A DNA stretch of 64,000 nucleotides from TMED27 sp041397865. GTDB lineage: Bacteria; Pseudomonadota; Alphaproteobacteria; Micavibrionales; Micavibrionaceae. The stretch's first letter is position 1; each line of letters opens with the position of its first letter. The DNA lies in NCBI GenBank assembly GCA_041397865.1, contig JAWKVT010000001.1:248001-312000 (forward strand), in the 5' to 3' direction. The position numbers were made by a program, and so were the translations under genes. Positions 36,101 to 44,414 of the stretch are shown here, piece after piece. The notes beneath the pieces are model-generated. The model did not search any database and was not told the origin of the DNA. It saw nothing but the letters and a program-made list of their open reading frames with translations.

Positions 36101-36935
36101 CGCGCAGGAAACCCTTCAGGAGCTTAAGAAAGCAGGCGACAGCTTCGAAATTCGCGCCCGCGAGCTTTCGGAGCATATGAAATCCTCCCTCAGCACATCT
36201 GAAAAATACGGCCATGAACTGCGCGCTCAGGCCGGGCAGGTGGCTGAAACCTCCGCCGCATCCGTGGAACAGCTCAGCAAGTCCTTAAGCCGGTTGAAAT
36301 CAGGCATGGGTGAAGTCGGTGATACCGCCGACAAGATCACAAACAAGGTCGAGCGCAGCCGTGAAAAACTGAGCGCCGAATCCGAGCGGCTGATTAGCGT
36401 CTCTACAGCCGCCCTCGAATCCACACATACAGCCGCCGGAGTTTTCGAAAAACAGTCAAAGTCTTTGTTTAAAGCATCGCAAGATGCCTCTGATTTTGCA
36501 GAGAAAATACAAGCAAAGACTATCCGCGCTCAACGTGAAAGCTTCATGAATTCCGCGAAATTTATCGTCGAAAGTCTACACTCCTTGTCCGTGGATCTCA
36601 CGCGCATGAAAGACGGCGAAATCTCTGAAAAAACGTGGAAAGCCTTCCAAAAAGGCGATGTTGCCGCCTTCACCCGCCGCCTTGCCGCCCTTGATAATAA
36701 AGGCTCAATAGACAAAGCTCGCGAGAAATTCGCCAAAGACACCGAATTCCGCACATACATACAGCGCTATATCCGCCAGTTCGAAGAAATGTACGCTCAG
36801 GCGGATGAAAACGACCATGGCGCACTGCTATGCTCCACCATCGCCTCCAGCGAAATCGGCAAGCTTTACGAGTTCCTCATCAGCGTTTCCGGTAAAAAAT
36901 CAGTATTATCCGCCGGTGCGTTAAAGGCTGCTTAA
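33165..36935 (+). CDS. 1256-aa membrane-anchored coiled-coil protein (possible TipN-like polarity scaffold)
   Basis: A charged N-terminus (about 1-100) is followed by two membrane segments (AARALNLFSAAATLVWLGFG and AGMFAPPALIWLIVSS, about 104-155), then some 970 residues of nearly continuous helix with heptad character: many Glu/Lys/Arg, repeated Ser-Ala, ERT and TEEI units. The last 115 residues form a distinct block: SLSVDLTRMKDGEISEKTWK, GDVAAFTRRL, TEFRTYIQRYIRQFEEMY, SSEIGKLYEFL. I recall this C-terminal pattern in large coiled-coil proteins of other alphaproteobacteria, including TipN-type polarity factors; that is inference, not a search result. AAGGGA precedes the ATG. Monocistronic. 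Confidence 0.85.
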   Translation: MRNKAAVKLTDNTENVNIKPQEDKKPELSVDTRAAKTQDLRRRASSLGALKISSAAAEQEPSAPAAELKAPSPVSFDEEPVLLLRPANGAITLGKPGFAARALNLFSAAATLVWLGFGLYYLFTAPNFDWSPQSLGAFLAGMFAPPALIWLIVSSINRRADVDMYASSLRAELQSLLFPSEETASLINKDIERLCRQAAEISAASKATLKSLQRARQGLRVEIRDFSGVSKKAEFHIDRLAENLHERTGKLAALTEEIEQRTSSIDERTQAGAEAWDQATLTVLERTSEMEAALDKGTEKLLAAADKAGDKTQEIEGTLDRTYASLGQAVDGIEEKLESLSTRFDSHKMDLSNATDNISEETSRLAEMIRDQVEGLEDVTDRTLEAMSRSAETIQSHKQALDEGAQELASRSQAIAGTLFQSVKDIRQTVDIVDNKVEELETRLSDKTQNLHSTVRGIAKEADRVEQAGEKAANQLSEALSLAISGSENIAAAVRNAVEALETASGSAHERAEKLLGATQEHIGSLNEAGRAHAEEIRDIAKMLENSRAQIESASEATKTHIHELSKAVEEQNHQITASGAGLAERIETVKSALSEPLRDIKTAIADADAKHEMIESVLSRRVGDLSEATEKAARSAEHIREVLRGQAQEISTLSGQISGNARTINDQLRSGKDELSAQVEEALSRVEKVSQALGAQAGSLNEISGKAAGNIVALRNEISSRCKEMDNFTKNSFEKLSDLDCSIGRNITTLKTRAEEAAQSMESVSTGLLATAQELGPVCLDALSQADQTQQRFEKLREDLDATAQSNLEKLRQVGVIFDERLEGLKKASGDAASLLRSSGDHIQESMRDIESAARSANDKMRDIASSLSGSSSDIHLTTDQALLKIEAVQKAINDQFHELSASVGQSIARIQDAGSEFIKQSEDLQAETDRVAMHFEGLGGKAREETGMLHESAQKAVLDTEEMVERIQSEAATLLANAQETLQELKKAGDSFEIRARELSEHMKSSLSTSEKYGHELRAQAGQVAETSAASVEQLSKSLSRLKSGMGEVGDTADKITNKVERSREKLSAESERLISVSTAALESTHTAAGVFEKQSKSLFKASQDASDFAEKIQAKTIRAQRESFMNSAKFIVESLHSLSVDLTRMKDGEISEKTWKAFQKGDVAAFTRRLAALDNKGSIDKAREKFAKDTEFRTYIQRYIRQFEEMYAQADENDHGALLCSTIASSEIGKLYEFLISVSGKKSVLSAGALKAA

Positions 36936-37063
36936 CTCTTTTTGTGCCTAAATGGTTTTAGGGGAATGGTGTATTGAATTACGCGTGCAAAAACACAATA
37001 ATATGAGCCTTGCTGCGTACACGATCACCCTGTTTTCTCAAAGGTAAAAGGTGGCTTTAAACG

Positions 37064-38005
37064 ATGAGTTCAATCATTAAAACCAAATTCTGTAACGGCA
37101 TTTCCGATATTTCCGATAGCTATTCCGGATTCATCATCGACCAGTGGGGCGTCCTCCATAATGGCGAAAAGCCCTATGACGGCGCGGTCGAATGCCTGAA
37201 AGAGCTTAAAGCCCGCAAAAAATACATCATTATCCTTTCAAACTCCGGCAAACGCGCCGAGGAAAACAAGGAGCGCCTGAAAAAAATCGGTATCGGCCCC
37301 AGCCTCTACGACCGCATTATCACTTCCGGCGAAATGACATGGCAGGGCATTAACAATCAGGACGAAGGGTTCTTCGTCGGGCTTGGTAAAAAAGTCTACG
37401 TCATCAGCCGCGGCGGCGACCGTTCGATCGTAAACGGCCTCGATGTTGAGGTTGTCGACGAACCCGCCGATGCGGATTTCATGATTATCAGCGGCTCCGA
37501 CGCCCCCGATAAAACACTGGAGGACTACGAACCTGCCCTCAAGGCCGCCGCCCGCAAAAAGCTAAAGGCGCTTTGTGCAAACCCTGACAGCCGCGGCGTC
37601 ATGGGCGGAAAAAGCATTATGGGCCCCGGCACGCTTGCCCGCCGCTATCAGGATTTCGGCGGCGTCGTCCATTATATCGGCAAACCGCACGAACCGATTT
37701 TCAAGCATTGCATCAAAATCCTTCAGGAAAAGGAAATCTACCCCGGCGATACCATCATGATCGGTGACGCCCTCGCGCACGATATCCTCGGCGGACATAA
37801 CGTCAATATCGACACATGCCTTGTCCGTACCGGCCTGCATGCGCCATCGTTCGAACACGCAACCACCCCCGCATCCATGGATAAAGCTCTGACCCTGCTG
37901 GCCCACCAGTTCAACAATACCCGTCCGCAATATCTGGTCGGCAGCCTGAGATGGGGAAACCCGCTCCCCGACCGCAAGCACAAAAAACGCACTATGCGCG
38001 GCTAA
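37064..38005 (+). CDS. HAD-superfamily hydrolase, class IIA (TIGR01459-like)
   Basis: 313-aa haloacid dehalogenase-like phosphatase of the NagD/class IIA kind. Motif I is GFIIDQWGVLHNGEKPYDGA (about residues 22-41), with DQWG in place of the usual DxDG; motif II SNSGKRAEEN; motif III/IV MIGDALAHDILGGHNVNIDT near residue 230. The family common in alphaproteobacteria has this variant DxWGVLH. Substrate unknown, probably a small phosphate ester. No operon partner is obvious. Confidence 0.86.
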   Translation: MSSIIKTKFCNGISDISDSYSGFIIDQWGVLHNGEKPYDGAVECLKELKARKKYIIILSNSGKRAEENKERLKKIGIGPSLYDRIITSGEMTWQGINNQDEGFFVGLGKKVYVISRGGDRSIVNGLDVEVVDEPADADFMIISGSDAPDKTLEDYEPALKAAARKKLKALCANPDSRGVMGGKSIMGPGTLARRYQDFGGVVHYIGKPHEPIFKHCIKILQEKEIYPGDTIMIGDALAHDILGGHNVNIDTCLVRTGLHAPSFEHATTPASMDKALTLLAHQFNNTRPQYLVGSLRWGNPLPDRKHKKRTMRG

Positions 38006-38056
38006 GAGCAAACGGTAGCAAGCCAGCCTCCTCACAGAAAACACCGATGGTTTGTG

Positions 38057-38078
38057 TTGACATATTGCGCGCAATATG
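38057..38078 (+). promoter_or_regulatory. -35-like TTGACA overlapping an 18-bp perfect palindrome
   Basis: TTGACA (38057-38062) runs into CATATTGCGCGCAATATG (38061-38078), a perfect 18-bp palindrome placed where the promoter spacer would be, 50 nt before the ATG at 38129. This is the geometry of a repressor operator. The -10 is not clear. Confidence 0.55.
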
Positions 38079-38128
38079 GGAAAACACCCTTGAGTTTTAA
38101 AAAGAGTAACCTCAATAAGGGTATAACC

Positions 38129-38698
38129 ATGGGTAAACATAACAGAGCAGAAAATAAAAGGCTTAAAAGAGAACGCGCCGCGCTAAAAGCCAGCGGAACT
38201 ATGAACAATGCGGCGCAAGGCAGTGGTTCAACGGCTGCGGCCCCCGGAATGGCCAGTGTAGAACAGGTTTTATCCTGTATCATTCCCGATGAAGCGGTCA
38301 CCGATACGGGGAAATTAAAAAACTTGCTGGAAATAGACGCAGGACTAAGGCAAATCGGCTTGGATGGTGACGCCGTAAACTCCATATGCGATTTTATACC
38401 GAGGCTGGTTGAAAGCATGCTTCAGGATAGGTTACTAGAATTGGTTTGCAATTCTGGTGGAGCAGTTATGTTTAACGCCCATCCTCATCCTGAAGCGCCT
38501 TTTGGTTTAGCCCTGCCACGTAGTAATATTGAAGAGGGGGAGCAAACAACAATGTACGATCAGGAGTTTGTTACAATCATAAAAGAAAGCTTGCGAGAAG
38601 CCCTTAAAAATACGGTAAAACACAACCCTCAGCTTTTTGCAATTGCACAAAGGAAAAGCGCTCAAAACGCCACCGCGCCAGGAGCGTTTCAGAGCTGA
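38129..38698 (+). CDS. hypothetical protein, 189 aa
   Basis: I start at ATG 38129 with AAGG about 8 nt upstream; the longer frame reads through the palindrome. The product begins MGKHNRAENKRLKRERAALK, strongly basic and possibly nucleic-acid binding, followed by a Gly/Ser/Ala linker and a soluble domain. No known family. It converges with the patatin gene (25 bp apart). More AT-rich than flanking genes. Confidence 0.66.
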   Translation: MGKHNRAENKRLKRERAALKASGTMNNAAQGSGSTAAAPGMASVEQVLSCIIPDEAVTDTGKLKNLLEIDAGLRQIGLDGDAVNSICDFIPRLVESMLQDRLLELVCNSGGAVMFNAHPHPEAPFGLALPRSNIEEGEQTTMYDQEFVTIIKESLREALKNTVKHNPQLFAIAQRKSAQNATAPGAFQS

Positions 38699-38723
38699 CA
38701 GAAACAAAAGCGTCTTTGAAGGG

Positions 38724-39704
38724 CTAAGAAGACGTTGGCGGTAAAAAGACATGCATCGCGTCTCTGATCTCCGGCAGAGCGGCCTCTGCCGCTTCCTCCC
38801 CGCGTGCGATAAGTTCTTCGGCCTTTTCAAATTCCAGCAATCCGATATCCCCGATTTTCGGCTTGATATGAATATCGGGCGGATCACCCGCAAGGCGTGA
38901 GCGCGTCAAGCGGTCCTGAAGAATTCCCAGCGCCGAAACCATAACGCCGAACAGGCTGGGGGCGTGTTCCTGCCGCCCAAATAGCTTTTTCGTAATAGCC
39001 GAAGTATATTTCTTCTGCGTCTCCGGCGGTACATCCGCATCATTAAACAGGTCAAACCCGGCCACCGTCTGGTATCCTTCTCCCGGCTTTGCCGCTTTTC
39101 CGATAATATCCGCGTTCAAATCCACGCCGATGGTCATGCGCGCGCCCATGGCTTGCGCCGGAGCGACGGGTACGGGATTAACCAGCGCCCCGTCCACCAG
39201 AAAACGGTGATTGCGCTCCACCGGAGGAAATACGCCCGGCAGGGAAAAGGAAGCCGTCATGGCCTCTATAAGCGACCCCTTACGCAGCCAGACCTCATGC
39301 CCGGTCAGCAAATCTGCCGCAATCGCAATAAACGGTATCGGCAGATCCTCAATATCCATATCCTTGAAATTATGCACCAAAACGCGCTGAAGCTTCTTCC
39401 CCCCGATCATACTTGCGCTGCGCCCGCGAAAATCGAGATAAGATAAAAGCCGCATCCGGTTCAGCGATAAAGCCCACTCTTCAAACTCGTCCAGCCTTCC
39501 CGCGACATAGCTCGCCCCGACAACCGCGCCGATCGAGGTACCGGTAACAATAGACGGACGGATATTGTTGCGTTGTAAGACCCGCAACACGCCGATATGC
39601 GCAAACCCCCGCGCCATACCGCCGCCCAGCGCCAAGCCTATACCCGGCGGATGTTTCGGGGCATCCTTGGTCAAAACCTCTTTATCGCCTTCGGAATCAC
39701 TCAT
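38724..39704 (-). CDS. patatin-like phospholipase (RssA type)
   Basis: 326 aa from ATG 39704 (MSDSEGDKEVL). The patatin fold is clear: oxyanion loop ALGGGMARGFAHIGVL (about 25-40), nucleophile Ser in GTSIGAVVG (about 54-62) and catalytic Asp in DGALVNPVPV (about 166-175). Short soluble bacterial patatins of this kind act on lipid acyl esters and carry no signal peptide. The gene is divergent from the MsbA-like exporter gene 45 bp away, with which it may share a promoter region. Confidence 0.9.
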   Translation of the reverse strand: MSDSEGDKEVLTKDAPKHPPGIGLALGGGMARGFAHIGVLRVLQRNNIRPSIVTGTSIGAVVGASYVAGRLDEFEEWALSLNRMRLLSYLDFRGRSASMIGGKKLQRVLVHNFKDMDIEDLPIPFIAIAADLLTGHEVWLRKGSLIEAMTASFSLPGVFPPVERNHRFLVDGALVNPVPVAPAQAMGARMTIGVDLNADIIGKAAKPGEGYQTVAGFDLFNDADVPPETQKKYTSAITKKLFGRQEHAPSLFGVMVSALGILQDRLTRSRLAGDPPDIHIKPKIGDIGLLEFEKAEELIARGEEAAEAALPEIRDAMHVFLPPTSS

Positions 39705-39749
39705 AAACTGTTCTTTTCTTGAAGTTTTTCCTCTATACAGTATAACACA

Positions 39750-41531
39750 ATGCGCATGTCCAAATATACAACCAAACACGCTGCAATGCCGCAGAGATCA
39801 ACGCTTAACCTTATGAAAAGGTTGGTGAAAACGTATCTTGCGCCATATCTCGGCCCGGTGCTGGCGGCGCTGTTTTTCATGGCCCTTGCCGCCGCCATGA
39901 CCGCCGCAGTCGCCCAGCTTATGCAGCCGATTCTCGATGACGTTCTGAATGGCAAAAAAACCGGCCTGATTCTCCCCGTCGGTTTTGCCGTCCTCATCGT
40001 TTTCATCCTGCGCGGATTATCCACATATGCCCACACCATCATCATGAACAAGGTCGGTCAGTCGATCGTCGCCGATATCCAGAAAGACCTGTTTTCCCAT
40101 TTTATGGTGCTGGATCTACAGTTTTTCCACACCAACCCCAGCGGGCAGCTTATCTCTCGCGTTATTAATGATGTGAACGTCATGCGCATCGCCGTATCCG
40201 ATACGCTAACGGGCTTCGGCAAAAGCATCCTTACGCTCTTCTTTCTCATTATCGTGATGTTTTATCAGGACTGGAAACTCTCTATCGCTGCGTTCACAAT
40301 CTTTCCCTTCGCCGCCTTTTTTGTCGCCACCATAGGCCGCCGTCTGCGCAAAGTTTCAATTTCGATTCAGGACGAACTCGGCAGCCTGTCCGACCGCCTC
40401 TCGCAAATATTTCAGGGTATCCGTCAGGTTCAGGCCTACGGCATGGAGGAATATGAGTGCGCAAGGGCAGGGGAGGCCATTAACAGCGTCAAACGCCTCA
40501 ATATCAAATCTGTACGCATCGGTAATCTCTCGACCCCAGTGAACGAAATCCTCGTCGGCTTCGTCTTTTTCGGGATTATAATTTATGGCGGCTACGAAGC
40601 CGCAGAAGGGCGCATGACAGCCGGGCAACTCGGCGCTTTCCTTGCCGCCTTCACTCTGGCATACGAGCCAATGAAAAAACTCGCGCGGCTGAATAACACC
40701 ATGCAAACCGGTCTGGGCGCCGCCCAGCGTGTTTTTGATATGATGGACCTGCCCCCCGCAATCAGCGATTCGAAAGATGCCCGGGCCCTGCAAGAAAAAC
40801 AGCCCGGCATTGAGTTCAAAAATGTTGATTTTAAATATGAAGAAAGTGAGCTAAAAGCTTTAGATAAAGTAAGTTTTAAAGCTCCATTTGGAAAAACAAC
40901 GGCACTTGTCGGCCCCTCCGGCGGCGGAAAAACAACCATCATGAATCTCATCCCGCGTTTCTATGATACGCAAGGCGGGAGCATTGAAATCGGCGGGGAG
41001 GGTGTGCGTTCTTTAACGCTCGCCTCCCTGCGTGCGCATATCGCCTTTGTCTCGCAGGATATTACCATGTTCGACGATACAATCGCTGCGAATATCGCCT
41101 ATGGCCGCCCCGAGGCCGGAGAAGAGGAAATCATCGCCGCTGCCAAAGCCGCTGCCGCGCATGAGTTTATCGAAAGCTTCCCGGAGGGCTATAATACCCG
41201 CGTCGGTGAAGACGGGGTCAAGCTTTCCGGCGGCCAGCGCCAGCGCATCTCCATCGCTCGCGCCATTTTGCGCGACGCGCCGATCCTCCTGCTCGACGAA
41301 GCCACCTCCGCTCTGGACAATGAATCCGAACAACTCGTCCAAAATGCACTTGAAAAACTTCAGCGCGGGCGTACAACGCTTGTGATCGCACACCGCCTTT
41401 CCACAGTGCAAAGCGCCGAGCAGATCCTCGTTCTCGATCAGGGGCAAATTGTCGAACGCGGGACGCATGATGAACTGATGGCGCAGGAAGGCCTTTATAC
41501 CAAAATGTATAAGGCCGGACTGAAAGAGTAG
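39750..41531 (+). CDS. MsbA-like ABC exporter (fused permease and ATPase)
   Basis: 593-aa half-transporter with six membrane helices in residues about 30-310 and a C-terminal ATPase: Walker A TALVGPSGGGKTTIMNLIPR (about 386-405), Q-loop FVSQD, signature LSGGQRQRISIARAIL (about 491-506), Walker B ILLLDEATSALD, and the switch His in VIAHRLSTVQ. Length and layout match MsbA, which flips lipid A core across the inner membrane, but closely related drug exporters cannot be excluded. Starts at ATG 39750; a later Met (PQRSTL context) is possible. Confidence 0.88.
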   Translation: MRMSKYTTKHAAMPQRSTLNLMKRLVKTYLAPYLGPVLAALFFMALAAAMTAAVAQLMQPILDDVLNGKKTGLILPVGFAVLIVFILRGLSTYAHTIIMNKVGQSIVADIQKDLFSHFMVLDLQFFHTNPSGQLISRVINDVNVMRIAVSDTLTGFGKSILTLFFLIIVMFYQDWKLSIAAFTIFPFAAFFVATIGRRLRKVSISIQDELGSLSDRLSQIFQGIRQVQAYGMEEYECARAGEAINSVKRLNIKSVRIGNLSTPVNEILVGFVFFGIIIYGGYEAAEGRMTAGQLGAFLAAFTLAYEPMKKLARLNNTMQTGLGAAQRVFDMMDLPPAISDSKDARALQEKQPGIEFKNVDFKYEESELKALDKVSFKAPFGKTTALVGPSGGGKTTIMNLIPRFYDTQGGSIEIGGEGVRSLTLASLRAHIAFVSQDITMFDDTIAANIAYGRPEAGEEEIIAAAKAAAAHEFIESFPEGYNTRVGEDGVKLSGGQRQRISIARAILRDAPILLLDEATSALDNESEQLVQNALEKLQRGRTTLVIAHRLSTVQSAEQILVLDQGQIVERGTHDELMAQEGLYTKMYKAGLKE

Positions 41532-41591
41532 GGCGTATGGACAAGGGAAAGGTTTTTGCGCAAGATAACTAAAAAATAAGGATACCGCAAA

Positions 41592-42056
41592 ATGCCTTCA
41601 CACGCTGCCATTGTCGAAAAACCGCTGAGCTTTCCGCCCGATATGGAGGTCGAAACAGCGCTCAAAGAGCTGAAAAAGAAAAAGCTCGAAGCCGCCGCCA
41701 TCGTCAATGAAAAAGGTCAGGTCGAAGGCGTCTTCTCTCTTCCCATCCTCATGAAAAGCCTGTTGCCCGTTTCCGTCGCCACAGCCGATGGAATCCGCCT
41801 CGATGTTACCGTACGCGCCGCGCCGGGCGTTGCAAAGCGCCTGAAAAAACTCTACCCCCTAAGCGTTTCAGAGCTTATGGACCGAAAATTCAGCAGGGTG
41901 TACCCCGAAACACCGATCTGGGAGGCTGTGAATCTTCTGGTAAACGCCGACGGTCCTCTCATCGTTGTGGAAGGAGAGAGCAATAAATTCATCGGCATCA
42001 TCACCGCGCAGTCTGCTATGGACGAACTCAAACGTCTTCAGGAAAGCGAATCCTGA
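41592..42056 (+). CDS. CBS-domain protein, 154 aa
   Basis: A single pair of CBS motifs fills this small protein: PPDMEVETALKELKKKKLEAAAIVNEKGQVEGVFSL and ...SELMDRKFSRVYPETPIWEAVNLLVNADGPLIVVEGESNKFIGIITAQSAMDEL. Such stand-alone CBS pairs bind adenine nucleotides or related ligands and usually regulate a partner, which is not identifiable here. Its stop overlaps the start of the DUF192 gene (TGATG), so the two are translationally coupled. Confidence 0.82.
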   Translation: MPSHAAIVEKPLSFPPDMEVETALKELKKKKLEAAAIVNEKGQVEGVFSLPILMKSLLPVSVATADGIRLDVTVRAAPGVAKRLKKLYPLSVSELMDRKFSRVYPETPIWEAVNLLVNADGPLIVVEGESNKFIGIITAQSAMDELKRLQESES

Positions 42057-42610
42057 TGGGGTTAAAGCGCTTTTCCCTCTTCGCTCTGAGTGCGATTTTA
42101 ATCACCGCTGCCGCCGGGTTTCTCGCTTTTTCCGGGCATGTGAACGGCCAGGGACAATCAGCCCCGTCTGCGCAGGACGCTGCTGAGGCCCCGGCGCTGG
42201 AAATCCCTCCGCCCCTCCATATCGAATATAAACGCGAGCCCATCGCCATCCGTAAGCAAACCGGCGCGGACCTGACTTTTAATGTCGAACTGGCCCTCAC
42301 CCCCGATCAGCAAACCCGCGGCCTGATGTATCGAACCGAAATGGCCGAAGACGCCGGAATGCTCTTTATCTTCAATACAACCCGCCCGATATCGTTCTGG
42401 ATGAAAAACACGCTCATCCCCCTCGATATGCTGTTTCTCGGCGAGGACGGCACAATCCTCCATATCCATGAAAACGCCAAGCCTCAGGACACGACAAGCA
42501 TCCCCTCCATGTACCCCGTCAAAGCGGTTCTGGAGCTAAACGGCGGCACCACCCGCAAACGCGGCATCAAAAAAGGCGACACCGTCCAGCACCGATTTTT
42601 AAGTCACTAA
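42056..42610 (+). CDS. DUF192-family exported protein
   Basis: 184 aa. An N-terminal hydrophobic segment (LFALSAILITAAAGFLAFSG) acts as signal or anchor, then an Ala/Pro linker, and the DUF192 domain from about residue 75: LALTPDQQTRGLMYRTEMAED, GMLFIFNTTRPISFWMKNTL, IPLDMLFLGEDGTI and AVLELNGGTTRKRGIKKGD. The family occurs widely and is exported in proteobacteria; biochemical role unknown. Coupled to the CBS gene by TGATG. Confidence 0.9.
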   Translation: MGLKRFSLFALSAILITAAAGFLAFSGHVNGQGQSAPSAQDAAEAPALEIPPPLHIEYKREPIAIRKQTGADLTFNVELALTPDQQTRGLMYRTEMAEDAGMLFIFNTTRPISFWMKNTLIPLDMLFLGEDGTILHIHENAKPQDTTSIPSMYPVKAVLELNGGTTRKRGIKKGDTVQHRFLSH

Positions 42611-42675
42611 CCCCTCCCTGCAAAAGAACCTTGCTCTACGAAATACGTTCGTGTAAAAGGGGCCTCTGAAATGAT

Positions 42676-42752
42676 CGGAGTGTAGCGCAGCCTGGTAGCG
42701 CAACTGCTTTGGGAGCAGTGGGTCGGGAGTTCGAATCTCTCCACTCCGACCA
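42676..42752 (+). tRNA. tRNA-Pro (TGG anticodon)
   Basis: Acceptor CGGAGTG (42676-42682) pairs with CACTCCG (42742-42748), discriminator A and encoded CCA to 42752. The anticodon stem ACTGC/GCAGT encloses loop TTTGGGA, giving TGG. The T-arm GGGAGTTCGAATCTCTCC-type sequence is intact. Confidence 0.96.
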
Positions 42753-42773
42753 TTTTTAAACCAAAGGCTATAT

Positions 42774-43340
42774 ATGAAAAGCCCTTCGAATAACAACACT
42801 GAAAAACCGCAAGTCGATCTCTGGAACGAGTATGCCGCGCAGGCCCAGAGCGGTGATAAAAGCGCCTATAACAAACTTCTTCGCGAAATCGCCCCCTTTA
42901 TCCGCAATTATATCCTCAAAAGCCTCGCCAACCCGGATTGGGCCGATGATATCACGCAGGAAGTTCTGATCTCCGTTCATAAATCCCTGAGCACGTACAG
43001 CCCAGATCGCCCGTTCCGCCCATGGCTTATGGCCATCGTAAACTTTCGCCGTACCGATTATCTGCGCAAACACTACAGCGCCCGTCAGAATAAGCAAACC
43101 ACGCTTGAGGATTTCGATTTTCAAAAAACGCATGTAACCGATTCCGCCCATGCCGGCGAATATAAAGACATAGAGGCGGCCTTAAGCACCTTACCCGAAA
43201 AGCAGCGCCGGGTTTTTGAAATGATTAAAATTCAGGGCTATACGGCCAGCGAAGTCGCAAACGAAATGGGCATGAGCGTCAGCGCCGTAAAAGTGTCCGC
43301 TCACAGAAGCATGAACAAGTTAAAAAAGATTTTAGGGTGA
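42774..43340 (+). CDS. ECF-family RNA polymerase sigma factor
   Basis: 188-aa alternative sigma factor. Region 2: AYNKLLREIAPFIRNYILKS, DDITQEVLISVHKSLSTYSP and RPFRPWLMAIVNFRRTDYLR (about residues 25-100). Region 4: LSTLPEKQRRVFEMIKIQGY and TASEVANEMGMSVSAVKVSAHRSMNKLKK (about 138-185), the HTH for -35 recognition. It is followed 12 bp later by an NrsF-type membrane anti-sigma gene, as in the Caulobacter SigF/NrsF pair, suggesting a heavy-metal or oxidative stress response. Confidence 0.93.
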   Translation: MKSPSNNNTEKPQVDLWNEYAAQAQSGDKSAYNKLLREIAPFIRNYILKSLANPDWADDITQEVLISVHKSLSTYSPDRPFRPWLMAIVNFRRTDYLRKHYSARQNKQTTLEDFDFQKTHVTDSAHAGEYKDIEAALSTLPEKQRRVFEMIKIQGYTASEVANEMGMSVSAVKVSAHRSMNKLKKILG

Positions 43341-43352
43341 AGGTGAATAAAC

Positions 43353-43991
43353 GTGGACGAACAGAATTTAGATAAGCTGATAGATGGATTAACCGGCGAG
43401 CTTGAACCGGTAAAACCGCTCGCCCACCCATTCCTGCGAATCTTGCCGTTCTTCGTCGTTTCAATCCTCTATGTCGCTGCCCTCGTATTTCTTGTCGGCC
43501 TGCGCCCCGATATCGGCGATAAATTTTCCGATCCCGCATGGATGTTTGAAACATTTCTCATGGGTTTTACCGCAATTTCAGCCGGAATCGCCGCAACATT
43601 TCTCTGCGTCCCCGATGCCTGCGGAAAGAAATGGATGATCGCCCCGCCTTTAACCGCTCTGGGCATTTTTGCTGTATGGAGCGCCTTTCGCGCCATCTCC
43701 GAAGGGCTGCATATGCCGCAGCTCCATATGGATCATTGCATGGGCGAGGGGGTCTTTATGGCCGCAATCCCCATGACCATGTTGCTGTTCATGATCCGGC
43801 GCGGCGCAACAACAAAGCCCGGCCTCTCATGCCTCATGAATATCACAGCCGCCGGGGCGCTTGGCTATATCGGCCTGCGCTTTACCTGCATGATGGATAC
43901 CGTCGGCCACGCCACCGTCTCGCACCTGATTCCATATCTGTTAATCGGTGCGGCCATGGGAATAGCCGCCAGAAAACTCTATAAATGGTAG
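43353..43991 (+). CDS. nrsF: NrsF/DUF1109-family membrane anti-sigma factor
   Basis: 212-aa protein with six hydrophobic segments after a short cytosolic N-terminus (MDEQNLDKLIDGLTGELEPV) that would bind the sigma factor. Start is GTG 43353. The family's conserved cysteines are visible in FLCVPDACGKKWM (about 88-100) and MDHCMGEG (about 128-135); in Caulobacter NrsF two such cysteines are needed to sense chromate or cadmium. Co-transcribed with the ECF sigma gene. Family from layout and motifs, sensing from known biology. Confidence 0.86.
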   Translation: MDEQNLDKLIDGLTGELEPVKPLAHPFLRILPFFVVSILYVAALVFLVGLRPDIGDKFSDPAWMFETFLMGFTAISAGIAATFLCVPDACGKKWMIAPPLTALGIFAVWSAFRAISEGLHMPQLHMDHCMGEGVFMAAIPMTMLLFMIRRGATTKPGLSCLMNITAAGALGYIGLRFTCMMDTVGHATVSHLIPYLLIGAAMGIAARKLYKW

Positions 43992-44023
43992 AATTCAAAG
44001 CCGACTTCGTTTAGATTACCTTC

Positions 44024-44332
44024 ATGATTAACGCTCGTATTTATAAGCCTTCAAAATCCGCCATGCAGTCTGGCCGTGCCAAGACTGCGCACTGGATTTT
44101 AGAATATGAAAGCACGACGGCCAAAACGCCCGAGGCTCTGATGGGCTGGACCCAAAGCGGTGATACGCTGGGGCAGGTACGCCTGAAATTCGACTCGCTC
44201 GAAGACGCGCAAAGCTACGCCGAAAAAAAGGGCCTGCGCTGTAAAATTCAGCCCCCCGCAGAGCGTAAACTCAAACCCCGCAATTACGGCGATAATTTCA
44301 AATATATCCCCGCGGAAGGCGATAAAAAGTAA
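44024..44332 (+). CDS. NADH-ubiquinone oxidoreductase NDUFS4-like (18 kDa) subunit
   Basis: 102-aa complex I accessory subunit, found in alphaproteobacteria and mitochondria. The ETC_C1_NDUFS4 pattern is clear: ARIYKPSKSAMQSGRAKTAHWILEYES, LMGWTQSGDTLGQVRLKFDSLEDAQSYAEKKGL, and the C-terminal PRNYGDNF. It stands apart from any nuo operon, as is usual for this gene, beside tRNA-Arg. Confidence 0.93.
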   Translation: MINARIYKPSKSAMQSGRAKTAHWILEYESTTAKTPEALMGWTQSGDTLGQVRLKFDSLEDAQSYAEKKGLRCKIQPPAERKLKPRNYGDNFKYIPAEGDKK

Positions 44333-44414
44333 TTTCAGGGGTGACGCCGCCGCCAGCGCATCTTATTATTGACTTATGTCTTGACCGACTTTAGGAAGGT
44401 TAGGCTTTTTATGA

